Shown: positions 1-9,029 of the stretch, piece by piece
Layout of the letters: each line of letters starts with the position of its first letter
How positions within the stretch are numbered: the stretch's first letter is position 1
Assembly: GCF_034044715.1 (NCBI RefSeq)
Contig: NZ_JAXCLW010000003.1
Coordinates: 248,001 to 312,000, forward strand
Length of the DNA stretch: 64,000 nt
Reading direction: 5' to 3'
DNA from: Dongia_B soli
Lineage (GTDB): Bacteria; Pseudomonadota; Alphaproteobacteria; Dongiales; Dongiaceae
The notes under the pieces: model-generated
Told to the model about the DNA's origin: nothing
What the model saw: the letters and a program-made list of their open reading frames with translations, nothing else
The model's database searches: none
Program-made: the position numbers and the translations under genes

Positions 1-1
1 G

Positions 2-1333
2 CCGAAAGGCCGCGATCCGCGCGTCGGCATCGTCAGCCTCGGCTGCCCCAAGGCACTGGTGGATTCCGAACGCATCCTCAGCCGGTTGCGCGCCCAGGGT
101 TATGAAATCACGGATTCCTATGACGGCGCCGATGTGGTCATCGTCAATACCTGCGGATTTTTGAACAGCGCGAAACAGGAATCGCTCGATGCGATCGGCG
201 AAGCGATCGCCGAAAACGGCCGTGTCATTGTCACCGGCTGCATGGGCGGCAATGAGGATTCGATCCGCTCGGTGCATCCTAGCGTTCTGTCGGTCACGGG
301 CCCGCAGCAATATGAATCCGTCGTGGAAGCGGTCAATAATGCGGTGCCGCCAAAGCACGATCCCTTCATGGATCTGGTGCCGCCTGCCGGCCTCAAGCTG
401 ACGCCGCGCCACTACGCCTATCTGAAGATTTCCGAAGGCTGCAATCACCGCTGCACCTTCTGCATCATCCCCAGCCTGCGCGGCGATCTTGCCAGCCGTT
501 CGGCCCGCGACGTGCTGATCGAGGCGGAGAATCTCGCGAAGGCCGGCGTCAAGGAATTGCTGGTCATCTCCCAGGATACCAGCGCCTATGGCCTCGACCT
601 CAAACATGCCGAAAGCACTTGGCGTGGCCGCAAGGTCAAGGCGCGCATGACGGAGCTTTGCGATGCCTTGAGCGAACTCGGCATCTGGACGCGGCTGCAT
701 TACGTCTATCCCTATCCGCATGTCGACGAGATCATGCCCTTGATGGCAGAGGGCAAGGTCCTGCCCTATCTCGACATTCCCTTCCAGCATGCCAGCCCGC
801 AGGTTCTGAAAGCCATGCGGCGGCCCGCCAACCAGGAAAAAGTGCTGGAACGCCTGCGCAGGTGGCGCGAGGCGGTTCCTGATCTTACCATTCGCTCGAC
901 CTTCATTGTCGGCTTCCCTGGCGAGACCGAGGATGATTTCAATTTCCTGCTTGATTGGTTGGATGAGGCGCAGATCGACCGCGCGGGCTGCTTCAAATAC
1001 GAGAATGTCGACGGCGCGACCGCTAACAATCTCGAAGATCATGTCGATGAGGATGAGAAGCAGGACCGTTGGGACCGCTTCATGGAAACCCAGCGCCAGA
1101 TCAGCGAAGCCAAGATGGAGCGCAAGGTCGGCACGGTGGTTGACGTCCTGATCGATGAGGTTGATGAGGATGGCGCGATCGGCCGGTCCTCGGCCGACGC
1201 CCCGGAAATCGACGGCAATGTCTTCATTAATGGCGATGAAGGTGCTTCGCTGAGCCCCGGCGATGTGGTGCGCGTCACAGTCGAGGCCGCGGAGGATTAC
1301 GATCTCTGGGGCAGTCTTGCGCCCAAGCAATAG
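2..1333 (+). CDS. rimO: Ribosomal protein S12 methylthiotransferase RimO (5' end outside window)
   Basis: Radical-SAM enzyme that adds a methylthio group to the conserved aspartate of ribosomal protein S12 in the cytoplasm. The frame is open from base 2 and already reads VGIVSLGCPKALVDSER, the normal N-terminal region of RimO, so the true start lies upstream; the GTG at 59 is internal. The N-terminal UPF0004 domain shows its three cysteines (SLGCPK, VNTCGF, VTGCMG). The radical-SAM cluster motif CNHRCTFC lies near bases 440-463, and a C-terminal TRAM-like domain ends in DYDLWGS. The visible 443 residues are close to the family's full length. No tRNA-type (MiaB) features were seen. Confidence 0.97.
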   Translation, partial: PKGRDPRVGIVSLGCPKALVDSERILSRLRAQGYEITDSYDGADVVIVNTCGFLNSAKQESLDAIGEAIAENGRVIVTGCMGGNEDSIRSVHPSVLSVTGPQQYESVVEAVNNAVPPKHDPFMDLVPPAGLKLTPRHYAYLKISEGCNHRCTFCIIPSLRGDLASRSARDVLIEAENLAKAGVKELLVISQDTSAYGLDLKHAESTWRGRKVKARMTELCDALSELGIWTRLHYVYPYPHVDEIMPLMAEGKVLPYLDIPFQHASPQVLKAMRRPANQEKVLERLRRWREAVPDLTIRSTFIVGFPGETEDDFNFLLDWLDEAQIDRAGCFKYENVDGATANNLEDHVDEDEKQDRWDRFMETQRQISEAKMERKVGTVVDVLIDEVDEDGAIGRSSADAPEIDGNVFINGDEGASLSPGDVVRVTVEAAEDYDLWGSLAPKQ

Positions 1334-1435
1334 CCTCCCCACATCATTCCAGTGTGGAGCACTGATCCCCCAATCTGAGGCGTCGGCTCAGTCATTGCTG
1401 CCGGATTTGAATCCGGCCATTCTGGAGCTTCCATC

Positions 1436-1909
1436 ATGTCGCATCCAGATCGTGCGGCACAGGAACGCCGCCTGATCGAGTTAGCTGGCCCGGACCGTTA
1501 TGCACAAGCTGTCCGTCTCGCCGAGAAGTCTGTCGATCTACCTCCCCCCGCTGTCTGGGTTGCCCTTTATCTTCGCCTCTTCTTATCGGAGCTGGTTCTC
1601 TGGTCCGTTATTCTTGCCGGTGGTCTGGGTGTGGCGCTGTTTGACCAGCCTCGTGATTCCCCAATGCTTCTTGGCACCGCTATTCTTGCTGCGCTGGCTA
1701 TGACCGTTTACCGGCTCATTCGCTTGGTCGAAGCCCAGGATTGTGCGCGCGATCTCATTACGACCGGGAAACTGTGCGAGCATCTGCTGCCGATCTACCG
1801 GCGTCCGCTGGATATCGCTATCCGGCAGCATCTGGCGCAAATGAACGTGCCGGTCGCCAATAGCAACGATCCGGTCGGAACCAGCGACCGGAATCGCCGC
1901 CGCGGCTGA
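1436..1909 (+). CDS. Small two-helix membrane protein of unknown function
   Basis: A 157-residue protein I do not recognise. The N-terminal 40 residues are charged and probably cytoplasmic. Two hydrophobic stretches follow, at about residues 44-68 and 75-96, then a hydrophilic tail of 60 residues. The ATG at 1436 is preceded by GGAG at a suitable distance. It sits alone between rimO (100 bp upstream, same strand) and a convergent LOG-family gene. Codon choice looks like that of its neighbours. It is likely a real inner-membrane protein with no function assignable from sequence. Confidence 0.7.
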   Translation: MSHPDRAAQERRLIELAGPDRYAQAVRLAEKSVDLPPPAVWVALYLRLFLSELVLWSVILAGGLGVALFDQPRDSPMLLGTAILAALAMTVYRLIRLVEAQDCARDLITTGKLCEHLLPIYRRPLDIAIRQHLAQMNVPVANSNDPVGTSDRNRRRG

Positions 1910-1925
1910 CCAATCGGCTTGAGTA

Positions 1926-2750
1926 TTAGAGCGCGGCGGGAACCTGGACTCCCCGCCGCAGGAGAGCCTGCCAGGCTTCTTCGGCGGTATCGACGATGTC
2001 GAAGAGATTGATATCCGCCGGTGAGATAACGCCGTATTCCAGCATCACGTCGAAATTGATCACCCGGCTCCAGTAATCCTTCCCTACCAGCACGACCGGT
2101 GAGGCCTTGGCCTTGCCGGTCTGTTCCAGCGTCAGAATTTCGAACAATTCATCCATCGTGCCGAAGCCCCCGGGGAATACGGCCAAGGCCTTCGCCCGCA
2201 TCGCCAGATGCATCTTCCGCATGGCGAAATAATGGAAGCGGAAGGTCAGCTCCGGCGTCGAATAGGCGTTGGGCTCCTGCTCGTGCTGCAGGGTGATGTT
2301 GAAGCCGATGGTCGGGGCACCGGCTTCCATCGCGCCTCGATTGGCGGCTTCCATGATGCCAGGTCCACCGCCTGTGGCGATCACATTGTCGCGCCAGCCA
2401 TCGACTGGAGCGAGAGCACCGCCCCGTTCCGAAACCAGCCGACCAAAAGCTCGGGCCTCCTGATAGAAACGTGACAGCTTTTCCGCCCGCGTCGCCGCCG
2501 CTTCCGCAGCAGGATCGCCGTTCCGGGCCGTTGCCCGCAATGCCTCGACCTGTTCCGGCGATGGTGTGCGGGCGCTGCCGAAACAAATAATCGTCGACCG
2601 GACATGCCAATCGCGCAGCAGCAGATCGGCCTTGCTGTATTCCAGTGCGAAACGCAGGCCGCGCAATTCGCGGCGATTGAGCATGAAATCGGTATCTTCG
2701 GCCGGCAGGAGATAGCTGGGCGAAGTCTTCTGGCGGGTTGCGTCGGGCAT
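1926..2750 (-). CDS. LOG family protein (TIGR00730-type nucleotide phosphoribohydrolase fold)
   Basis: The 274-residue protein has a Rossmann-like LOG domain in its second half: GGGPGIMEAANRGA followed by the signature PGGFGTMDELFE. In characterised members this signature binds nucleotide 5'-monophosphates and cleaves the N-glycosidic bond (cytokinin-activating or nucleotide-salvage reactions). The N-terminal 70 residues are extra compared with the shortest plant-type LOG proteins, which fits the longer bacterial subgroup often misnamed lysine decarboxylase. The start at 2750 follows an AAGAGA ribosome-binding site. Substrate cannot be assigned from sequence. Confidence 0.88.
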   Translation of the reverse strand: MPDATRQKTSPSYLLPAEDTDFMLNRRELRGLRFALEYSKADLLLRDWHVRSTIICFGSARTPSPEQVEALRATARNGDPAAEAAATRAEKLSRFYQEARAFGRLVSERGGALAPVDGWRDNVIATGGGPGIMEAANRGAMEAGAPTIGFNITLQHEQEPNAYSTPELTFRFHYFAMRKMHLAMRAKALAVFPGGFGTMDELFEILTLEQTGKAKASPVVLVGKDYWSRVINFDVMLEYGVISPADINLFDIVDTAEEAWQALLRRGVQVPAAL

Positions 2751-2813
2751 TCCATTCTCTTCGAGCGGTCAAATGACTCGCCGCATCATAGCCCGATCGG
2801 ACCAAAAAAAGCT

Positions 2814-3701
2814 TTACGTTCTATTGCATGCCGGGGTTGCCGGCCGGCGGCGCGAGAACCGGCCGCCGAAGGCGATGATGCATAATCCGATCATCAGGAC
2901 GGAACCGCCGAGGGCCAAGCCATAAGTCACGGGCTCGCCTAGTTGCAGGATGCTCAGGATAACGCCGACCACCGGCATCAGAACCGAAAACGGCATTACC
3001 TCGTCGACCCGGTATCGCAACAGCAGCCGGTACCACAGTGTATAAGGCAGAACGCAGCCGATAAAGGCGAGGATCACCACGCCGATCCAGCTCGCTGTCG
3101 AAGTCGCCTGCAGCACCGACAACGGATTGCCTTCGAACAGCAGGGTGGCCACCCAAAGCTGCGGTGCGGCATAGCGCAGCAAGCCGGCATAGATCGCCAA
3201 TCCGGAATCCTTTCCCCAAACAGCGATACCGACCTGGCCGCTCGCCCAGAACATGCCGCTGACCGCTACCAGCGCCACGCCGAAAAGCCGCCCTTCGGCA
3301 TCCGGCTTGCCGATGACGATGGCGATGCCGATCAGCACCAGTGTCATGCCCAGCCAGTTGCGCAGGTTCGGCTTGTCGCGACCCACCGCCCAGGCCAACA
3401 CCGCCGCGAAAGGGATTTGCAGTTGCAGGACCAGCATAGCGGTGGAGGCCGGCAGGATGGCGAGACCCGACAGCAGCATCGAGGCCTGGATGGTGCCGGC
3501 GGAGGCCGATATAAGAAGCAGATGCAGTGGCCGCGTTTTCAAGCGAGGCGCTGCCGGATAGAGCACCACCGCCGCCATGCTGTAAGAAAGCGCCATCAGA
3601 AGGATCGGCGAGATTTGCCCGACCAACGGCTTGGCCAGGGTCAGGACCGCACCCCATAGCACCTGGACCAGTATCGCTATACAGACGTCGACCGCCGACA
3701 T
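2814..3701 (-). CDS. DMT superfamily (EamA) transporter
   Basis: The 295 residues are almost entirely hydrophobic and form about ten predicted membrane helices in two EamA repeats, the architecture of drug/metabolite exporters. The start at 3701 has a good GAGGAA ribosome-binding site. It is about 60 bp upstream of the LOG gene on the same strand and may be co-transcribed. Substrates of this family (amino acids, metabolites, drugs) cannot be read from sequence. Two other EamA proteins occur in this window, at 35910 and 48943. Confidence 0.9.
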   Translation of the reverse strand: MSAVDVCIAILVQVLWGAVLTLAKPLVGQISPILLMALSYSMAAVVLYPAAPRLKTRPLHLLLISASAGTIQASMLLSGLAILPASTAMLVLQLQIPFAAVLAWAVGRDKPNLRNWLGMTLVLIGIAIVIGKPDAEGRLFGVALVAVSGMFWASGQVGIAVWGKDSGLAIYAGLLRYAAPQLWVATLLFEGNPLSVLQATSTASWIGVVILAFIGCVLPYTLWYRLLLRYRVDEVMPFSVLMPVVGVILSILQLGEPVTYGLALGGSVLMIGLCIIAFGGRFSRRRPATPACNRT

Positions 3702-3919
3702 GGTTTCCTCACATTTTTGTCGAGTTTAACGGTCAGACCGGCCGTGCTCACCTGATAAAAACGAATGGCGGGACGACTACCGACAGCTGTTGCGCACCGG
3801 GCTGCGATATGTCTGTACTGGATGTAACTGGGGCGCTGTCGGCTGGCGAAAACCGCTTTTCCTGCCCGGCGAAGCGGCTAGAATGCCGCCATCACCGCGA
3901 TCAAGGATTGGGACCTTCC

Positions 3920-5101
3920 ATGAGCAACGACGCAGCCGCCTTGCGCGGCAATTGGAATTATCCGACTTCCGTCAAATTCGGCTGCGGCCGCATCGTCGAA
4001 TTGCCGGATCATTGCAAGGCATTGGGGATCAAGCGCCCCCTGCTGGTCACCGATCCCGGCCTGGCGGGCTTGCCGATGATCAAGGACGCCATCGCCCGGA
4101 ACGAAGCGGCCGGTTTGCCGACCGGCCTGTTCAGCGACGTGCAGCCCAATCCGATCGGCAAGAATGTCGAAGAAGGTGTGAAGGTCTATAAGGCCGGCAA
4201 GCATGACGGGGTCATTGCCTGGGGCGGCGGCTCCGGCCTCGATGCCGCCAAGGCCGTCGCCTTCATGGCGGGCCAGACTCGGCCACTTTGGGACTTCGAG
4301 GATATCGGCGATTGGTGGACCCGCGCCGATGCCAATGCGATTGCCCCGATCATCGCCGTACCGACCACCTCCGGCACCGGTTCGGAAGTCGGTCGGGCCT
4401 CGGTCATCACAGATGAGGTCAATCATGTGAAGAAAATCATCTTCCACCCGAAGATGCTGCCTTCCATCGTGATCGACGATCCGGAGCTGACGGTCGGCCT
4501 GCCCCCGCATATCACCGCCGCCACCGGCATGGATGCGCTGTCGCATAACCTCGAAGCCTTCTGCGCCCCCGGCTATCACCCGCTGGCCGACGGTATCGCG
4601 CTTGAAGGCATGCGGCTGATCAAGGAATGGCTGCCGGTCGCGGTGAAGGACGGGAAGAACCTCGTCGCCCGCGCGCAGATGATGGCCGCCTCCAGCATGG
4701 GCGCCACTGCCTTCCAGAAAGGCCTTGGCGGCATGCATGCGATCAGTCATCCGCTGGGTGCGCTTTATCACACCCATCACGGCCTCACCAATGCGGTGGT
4801 CATGCCCTATGTGCTGGAATTCAATCGCAAGGTGATCGACGAAAAACTGACCGCTCTTGCCCGTTATCTGAACCTGCCCAATCCGTCCTTCCAGGCGGTG
4901 CAGAAATGGGTGCTGGATCTGCGCCAGGAAATCGGCATCCCGCATACCTTGCGTGACATCAAGGTCGACGACAAACAGGTCGATAAGGTGGCGGAGATGG
5001 CGGCGGTTGATCCTTCCGCCGGCGGCAATCCAATCAAGGTCGGTGCCGCCGAATTGCGGCAGATCTTTGTCGCTGCTTTGGACGGGAAGCTCTCTGCTTA
5101 A
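3920..5101 (+). CDS. Iron-containing alcohol dehydrogenase
   Basis: A 393-residue group III (Fe-ADH) NAD(P)-dependent dehydrogenase, oxidising alcohols or reducing aldehydes. It shows the nucleotide-binding GGGSGLDAAKA, the TTSGTGSEV loop and the metal-ligand region GMDALSHNLEAF followed by HAISHPLGALYHTHHG, so the Asp and His ligands are present. The ATG at 3920 follows AAGGATTGGGA; the frame is open further upstream, but that stretch does not resemble the family. Typical length is 380-390. Substrate is unknown. A strong terminator lies directly downstream. Confidence 0.93.
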   Translation: MSNDAAALRGNWNYPTSVKFGCGRIVELPDHCKALGIKRPLLVTDPGLAGLPMIKDAIARNEAAGLPTGLFSDVQPNPIGKNVEEGVKVYKAGKHDGVIAWGGGSGLDAAKAVAFMAGQTRPLWDFEDIGDWWTRADANAIAPIIAVPTTSGTGSEVGRASVITDEVNHVKKIIFHPKMLPSIVIDDPELTVGLPPHITAATGMDALSHNLEAFCAPGYHPLADGIALEGMRLIKEWLPVAVKDGKNLVARAQMMAASSMGATAFQKGLGGMHAISHPLGALYHTHHGLTNAVVMPYVLEFNRKVIDEKLTALARYLNLPNPSFQAVQKWVLDLRQEIGIPHTLRDIKVDDKQVDKVAEMAAVDPSAGGNPIKVGAAELRQIFVAALDGKLSA

Positions 5102-5125
5102 GGCATAGCGACAACTGCATCAAGG

Positions 5126-5153
5126 GGGCCGGTCTCGCAAGAGCCGGCCCTTT
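5126..5153 (+). terminator. Rho-independent terminator after Fe-ADH
   Basis: Stem GGGCCGG-t-CTC pairs with GAG-CCGGCCC around a GCAA tetraloop, with one bulged T, followed by TTT. It lies between two convergent genes and could serve both. Confidence 0.8.
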
Positions 5154-5157
5154 CTCG

Positions 5158-6183
5158 TTACCAATCCGCCAGCACGATCTTGCCGATCGTCCGGCCGGCT
5201 TCCAACTTGCCATGCGCGTGGGCGAGATTGGCGGCGTTGATCGGGCGCAAGATCTCCGTATCGGTTGGTGTCAGCACGCCCTTGTCGATCAGCACGGAGG
5301 TCTCACGCAACAAACGATGCTGTTCGATCATGTCCGGGGTCTGATGCGCCGACCGCGTGAACATGTATTCCCAGTGGAAACTGGCACTCTTATCCATCAG
5401 CGGCTGGAGATCCAGCGGCTTGGTCGCGCTAACGACGGCACAGATCCGCCCCTGCGGTGCGATCAGCGAGGACATGACGGGGAAATAGGTCGCGGTATCG
5501 CTGAGGCAAAGGATGTAATCCGGGACCGGCTGGGCGATATCTTTCAATTGCGCCGTCAGGTCCTTGCTGTGATCGACAATGTGATCTGCACCCAGCTTGC
5601 GGCACCAATCCGCGGATTGCGGACGAGATGCCGTTGCGATGACGCAGAGCCGCGCCAGTTTCTTCGCGAGCTGAATCGCCATCGAACCGACACCACCGGC
5701 ACCACCGATAATCAGCAGGACCCGGCCGTCATGTTTGCCGGTACGGTCGATATCGAGCCGGTCAAACAAGGCTTCCCAGGCGGTCAATGTGGTCAAAGGC
5801 AGTGCTGCCGCGGTGGCGAAATCCAGTGATTTCGGCATCGGCCCGACGATACGCTCATCCACCAGATGGAACTGGCTGTTGGTGCCCGGACGCTTAATGC
5901 TGCCGGCATAAAATACCTTGTCGCCCGGCCGGAACATCGTCACCTCCGGCCCGATCCGGCTGACAATGCCGGCGGCGTCATAGCCAAGTATGTGAGGCGC
6001 ACCATCGGTCGGGGCTACGCGCCCGCGCATCTTGTAGTCCACCGGATTGACCGAAACGGCCTTCACCTCGATCAACAGATCCCGTCCCTCGGCAACCGGC
6101 CTTGGCGTCTCGACCTCGACGAAACAGCTCGGATGGTCCGTCGGCAGATGGCGGCGAATGCCGATTGCTTTCATCATTTCCAT
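5158..6183 (-). CDS. Zinc-type alcohol dehydrogenase / quinone oxidoreductase family (MDR)
   Basis: A 341-residue medium-chain dehydrogenase/reductase. The N-terminal GroES-like domain contains SVNPVDYKMRGR and LGYDAAGIVSRIGP. The NADP-binding Rossmann motif is GGAGGVGSMAIQLAK. The catalytic zinc ligands of true ADHs are absent, so it probably belongs to the zinc-independent quinone oxidoreductase-like branch (TIGR02817-like). Starts at 6183 or at the next ATG codons (MMKAIG, MKAIG) are all possible; MKAIG at 6174 is the most family-like. It is convergent with the Fe-ADH gene. Likely role: NADPH-dependent reduction of enones or quinones. Confidence 0.9.
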   Translation of the reverse strand: MEMMKAIGIRRHLPTDHPSCFVEVETPRPVAEGRDLLIEVKAVSVNPVDYKMRGRVAPTDGAPHILGYDAAGIVSRIGPEVTMFRPGDKVFYAGSIKRPGTNSQFHLVDERIVGPMPKSLDFATAAALPLTTLTAWEALFDRLDIDRTGKHDGRVLLIIGGAGGVGSMAIQLAKKLARLCVIATASRPQSADWCRKLGADHIVDHSKDLTAQLKDIAQPVPDYILCLSDTATYFPVMSSLIAPQGRICAVVSATKPLDLQPLMDKSASFHWEYMFTRSAHQTPDMIEQHRLLRETSVLIDKGVLTPTDTEILRPINAANLAHAHGKLEAGRTIGKIVLADW

Positions 6184-6309
6184 GGCGCTTGACCTCGATT
6201 CTCAATCTCGCCCTTCGTCGGCTCTGTCTTATCTTGCCGTGCAATCGGCTACATGCAAGTGCGCTTCCTGCACTCGCAGATGCAGAATGGCGTACTGGTT
6301 ATGCAAATA

Positions 6310-6337
6310 TTGGTAGATTGACGTATCGTCCTATATC
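6310..6337 (+). promoter_or_regulatory. Possible promoter for the mntP leader
   Basis: TTGGTA and TATATC are separated by 16 bp and end about 20 bp before the riboswitch core. Spacing is good, but the -35 match is only partial, so this is tentative. Confidence 0.3.
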
Positions 6338-6356
6338 CGTTACATCCCCACCATCT

Positions 6357-6475
6357 TTGGGGAGTAGCCGCCCTCCAGTGAGAGGGGTTCGCATCAACAG
6401 ACTCGGCCGAAACGGCTGTGGTGCGAGCGACGGCCGGTCCGGCGTTTCCGACGCCCCGGCAGCTTGGCGAGACCA
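6357..6475 (+). ncRNA. yybP-ykoY (manganese) riboswitch upstream of mntP
   Basis: The leader begins with the hallmark TTGGGGAGTAGCCG, continues through CATCAACAGACTCGGC and ends in GGCGAGACCA. These are the conserved segments of the yybP-ykoY aptamer, whose two loops form the Mn2+ site. It ends about 70 bp before the mntP start. Known function: Mn2+ binding switches on expression of MntP, TerC or P-type exporters. An expression platform must lie between about 6476 and 6547. The identification rests on motif recognition and context; the fold has not been computed. Confidence 0.85.
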
Positions 6476-6547
6476 ATGACGTTGCTGCATCCGAATAGCC
6501 GGGGGTGCGGTGCGTCATGGTCATACCGGCTTGGGGATGTTTCCGCG

Positions 6548-7117
6548 ATGAGTTTTCCCGTTCTTTTGGTACTGGCCCTCGGGCTTGCGGTGGATGCATT
6601 TGCCGCCGCCATTGCCAAGGGTGCAGCGGCGCGTCAGCATCGCTTGCGCGACGCGCTGAAAGTCGGCGCCACTTTCGGCGCCTGCGAGGCTCTGACGCCG
6701 GCGATCGGCTGGCTGCTCGGTACGGCGCTCAGTCGCTACATCGCTTCATATGACCATTGGGTGGCCTTCATCCTGCTGGCAGCAGTCGGCCTCCATCTCA
6801 TCAAGGAAAGCCTCTCTCCGGCGGATGAGGCCGAGGAAGAAGCACCGCGCAATCATTTCAGCCCGCTCAAGCTCTTCCTGACCGGCATGGCCACCAGCAT
6901 TGATGCCACAGCGGTCGGCGTCAGCCTGGCGGTGATCAAGGTCAATCTTTTTTATGCCTGCGTCGTGATCGGCGTCGTCAGCTTCGGCATGTCCACAATC
7001 GGCGTGATGATCGGCAAGAAGGCCGGCGCGCTGCTTGGCCGCAAGGCGGAAGCGGTCGGCGGTGTCGCCCTCATCGCCATCGGTGCCGGCATCCTGATCG
7101 AGCATCTGAGTGCGTGA
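6548..7117 (+). CDS. mntP: Manganese efflux pump MntP
   Basis: A 189-residue inner-membrane protein with six predicted helices in two repeats, each with the family's conserved acidic membrane motif: GLAVDAFAAAIAKG near the N-terminus and ATSIDATAVGVSLA in the second half. It exports Mn2+ and protects against manganese excess. The start at 6548 gives the family's usual length (E. coli MntP is 188). The frame is open further upstream, but that part overlaps the riboswitch. Regulation is by the yybP-ykoY element in its leader. Confidence 0.95.
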   Translation: MSFPVLLVLALGLAVDAFAAAIAKGAAARQHRLRDALKVGATFGACEALTPAIGWLLGTALSRYIASYDHWVAFILLAAVGLHLIKESLSPADEAEEEAPRNHFSPLKLFLTGMATSIDATAVGVSLAVIKVNLFYACVVIGVVSFGMSTIGVMIGKKAGALLGRKAEAVGGVALIAIGAGILIEHLSA

Positions 7118-7152
7118 CATCGCGAAGAAAAGCCGCGCCAAGGAGAATTGAA

Positions 7153-7686
7153 ATGCCAGCAACGGCGGATGCCATCGCCATACCCCAACTTGAGACCGAA
7201 CGGTTGCTGCTGCGCGGGCACCAGGTGAAAGAATTCGAAGACTACGCCGCTATCTGGGGCGATCCTGTCGTGACGCGCTATATCGGCGGCCGTCCCCTCA
7301 CCCGCGAGGAATGCTGGGCCCGGCTGTTAAGACATATCGGGCATTGGTCAGTCTTGGGACACGGCTATTGGGCAATTGAGGAGAAAGCGTCGAAACGCCT
7401 CATCGGCGAACTCGGCTTTGCCCAGTTCAAGCGGGACATCCAACCGGTGATCGAGTTCCCTGAACTCGGCTGGCTCCTGTCTTCCGCTGCGCATGGCAAG
7501 GGCTATGCAACGGAAGCCGTCCGCGCCGCTCTGGCCTGGGGCGATGAACATTTCGCCGGCGGCACGACCGCCTGCATCATCGATCCCGCCAATCGGGCCT
7601 CGCTCGGGGTCGCGGCGAAATGCGGATATCGGGAATTGCGGCAAGTGACCTATAAGGGTCACGAGATCACGATGCTCACGCGCTAA
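7153..7686 (+). CDS. GNAT family N-acetyltransferase (RimJ/RimL-like)
   Basis: The 177-residue protein starts at an ATG behind a strong AAGGAGAA site. It has the RimJ/L opening LETERLLLRGH and the acetyl-CoA binding motif of GNAT proteins (ELGWLLSSAAHGKGYATEA), followed by the NRASLGVAAKCGYRE segment. The fold transfers an acetyl group from acetyl-CoA to an amine; the acceptor cannot be predicted. It starts 35 bp after mntP and may be read through from it, but has its own ribosome-binding site. Confidence 0.88.
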   Translation: MPATADAIAIPQLETERLLLRGHQVKEFEDYAAIWGDPVVTRYIGGRPLTREECWARLLRHIGHWSVLGHGYWAIEEKASKRLIGELGFAQFKRDIQPVIEFPELGWLLSSAAHGKGYATEAVRAALAWGDEHFAGGTTACIIDPANRASLGVAAKCGYRELRQVTYKGHEITMLTR

Positions 7687-7717
7687 CGATCGCGACGAAA
7701 CGAGCTATCGGATCGCA

Positions 7718-7972
7718 TCACCGCTCGCGCTGCGTAAGATTGGTATAACGGTCGTCGGCGGATTTGCGTTTCCGATTGGTGACCATTCGCTCGTGGAGTT
7801 CGCGGATCGCATTGCTGCCCGTCCGCATGAAGAGTCCAGGAACGGCTGCGTGCACCAAGCAGGCCAAGCTCGCTACGAACATCCGGCTGCCAAATCCGGC
7901 GGCGACGCAAAAATGCTCGAAATAACCTTCCTCGACCGAACGCGGATGCTTCAGAAACAGCTTGTCGAACAT
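7718..7972 (-). CDS. DUF6356 family small protein
   Basis: An 84-residue protein beginning MFDKLFLKHPRSVEEGYFEHF, which matches the small alphaproteobacterial DUF6356 family; a central hydrophobic segment (FVASLACLVHAAVPGLF) may be membrane-associated. I chose the ATG at 7972 because it follows GGAAGAG and matches the family start. The open frame continues upstream to 8113, but that part runs through the promoter region of the divergent Lrp gene. Function unknown. Confidence 0.75.
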   Translation of the reverse strand: MFDKLFLKHPRSVEEGYFEHFCVAAGFGSRMFVASLACLVHAAVPGLFMRTGSNAIRELHERMVTNRKRKSADDRYTNLTQRER

Positions 7973-8095
7973 CAGAACTCTTCCTTCTGGTGATGCGGTA
8001 GCGGCGATACTACATCGATTTATGTGGAAATTTTTCCCGTTTTGATCCACGATTAGCGGAAAGTTTGAGATTTCATCCCAATAGTCCGGGATATC

Positions 8096-8587
8096 ATGGT
8101 TCAAAATCATCATGCTAACCTTGACCGCCTCGATGCGCGGATCCTGGCCGCGGTGCAGGCCGATGCAGGACAGGCAATCGCCGATCTGGCCGCGACCGTG
8201 GGCTTGTCAGCCAATGCCTGCTGGCGTCGGGTCAAGCGGCTGGAAGAGCTGGGGATCATTCGCGGTCGGGTCGCGCTCCTGGATCCCGAAAAGATCGGCC
8301 TCGGGGTCACTGTCTTTGTTGCCGTCCGCACCAACGAACATAACGATGTCTGGCTGCGGCAATTCGCCGAAGCGGTGCAGCAAATTCCAGAAGTTGTCGA
8401 GTTCTACCGGATGAGCGGCGATATCGATTATCTGCTGAAGGTCGTGGTGGGGGATATCGGTCATTACGACCGGGTCTATAAACGCTTGATCAAATCCGTG
8501 AAGCTGACCGATGTCAGTTCCAGCTTCGCCATGGAGCAAATGAAATATACGACGGCCCTCCCAGTCCCGACAACGAGCGACACATGA
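8096..8587 (+). CDS. Lrp/AsnC family transcriptional regulator
   Basis: A 163-residue protein with an N-terminal winged helix-turn-helix (LDARILAAVQADAGQ...GLSANACWRRVKRLEELGIIRG) and a C-terminal RAM (Lrp ligand-sensing) domain (FYRMSGDIDYLLKVVVGDIGHYDRVYKR). Members sense amino acids and usually control an adjacent gene and themselves. It is divergent from the DUF6356 gene across a 123-bp AT-rich gap and overlaps the next membrane-protein gene by four bases (ATGA), so both neighbours are candidate targets. Confidence 0.92.
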   Translation: MVQNHHANLDRLDARILAAVQADAGQAIADLAATVGLSANACWRRVKRLEELGIIRGRVALLDPEKIGLGVTVFVAVRTNEHNDVWLRQFAEAVQQIPEVVEFYRMSGDIDYLLKVVVGDIGHYDRVYKRLIKSVKLTDVSSSFAMEQMKYTTALPVPTTSDT

Positions 8588-8952
8588 TCCTGCCGAGAGC
8601 CTCATCCAGCGACGAAAGAATAGATGCCACCTTTCGCAACGGCTCCATCACAGCGGTCGGTATCCTCACCGGCTTTTCCCTAGGCTATGTCAGCCAATGG
8701 GTATCCGACCCGTCACCGTGGGATATTTATGATCTCTTGGCCGTCTGCCCGCTGATCCTGGGCGTTATCATGCAGGTAATGGCTCTCGCCGCCTTGCTTT
8801 CCGTCACGTCCCTGTATCTTGGACATTACAACCGCGCCAAGAAGACCTTCCTGATTGGTCTGTTCCTGACAGCCATCGGCATAACGATTGCGGTGGGGCT
8901 GGACATTACCGGTTTTGGCAATACATCGCCGCCCGCTCACAGCGCGAACTGA
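8584..8952 (+). CDS. Small membrane protein co-transcribed with Lrp regulator
   Basis: The 122-residue protein has three predicted membrane helices (about residues 22-40, 48-75 and 84-106). Its ATG overlaps the stop of the Lrp/AsnC gene by four bases, indicating translational coupling. I do not recognise a family. Coupling with an Lrp-type sensor suggests it belongs to the same response, possibly transport of the effector, but nothing in the sequence shows this. Confidence 0.72.
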   Translation: MILPRASSSDERIDATFRNGSITAVGILTGFSLGYVSQWVSDPSPWDIYDLLAVCPLILGVIMQVMALAALLSVTSLYLGHYNRAKKTFLIGLFLTAIGITIAVGLDITGFGNTSPPAHSAN

Positions 8953-8968
8953 CCCCTCAGGTTTGCAG

Positions 8969-9000
8969 AAAAAAGGCGCGACTTGTGCCGCGCCTTTTTT
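8969..9000. terminator. Bidirectional terminator
   Basis: AAAAAAGGCGCG, an 8-nt loop, then CGCGCCTTTTTT: a perfect 12-bp stem whose A/T ends give a U-run in both directions. It sits between the membrane-protein gene (plus) and gatB (minus) and can end both. Confidence 0.92.
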
Positions 9001-9029
9001 CTCGCCAGATGGAGTTGTGCGTCCGGGCG

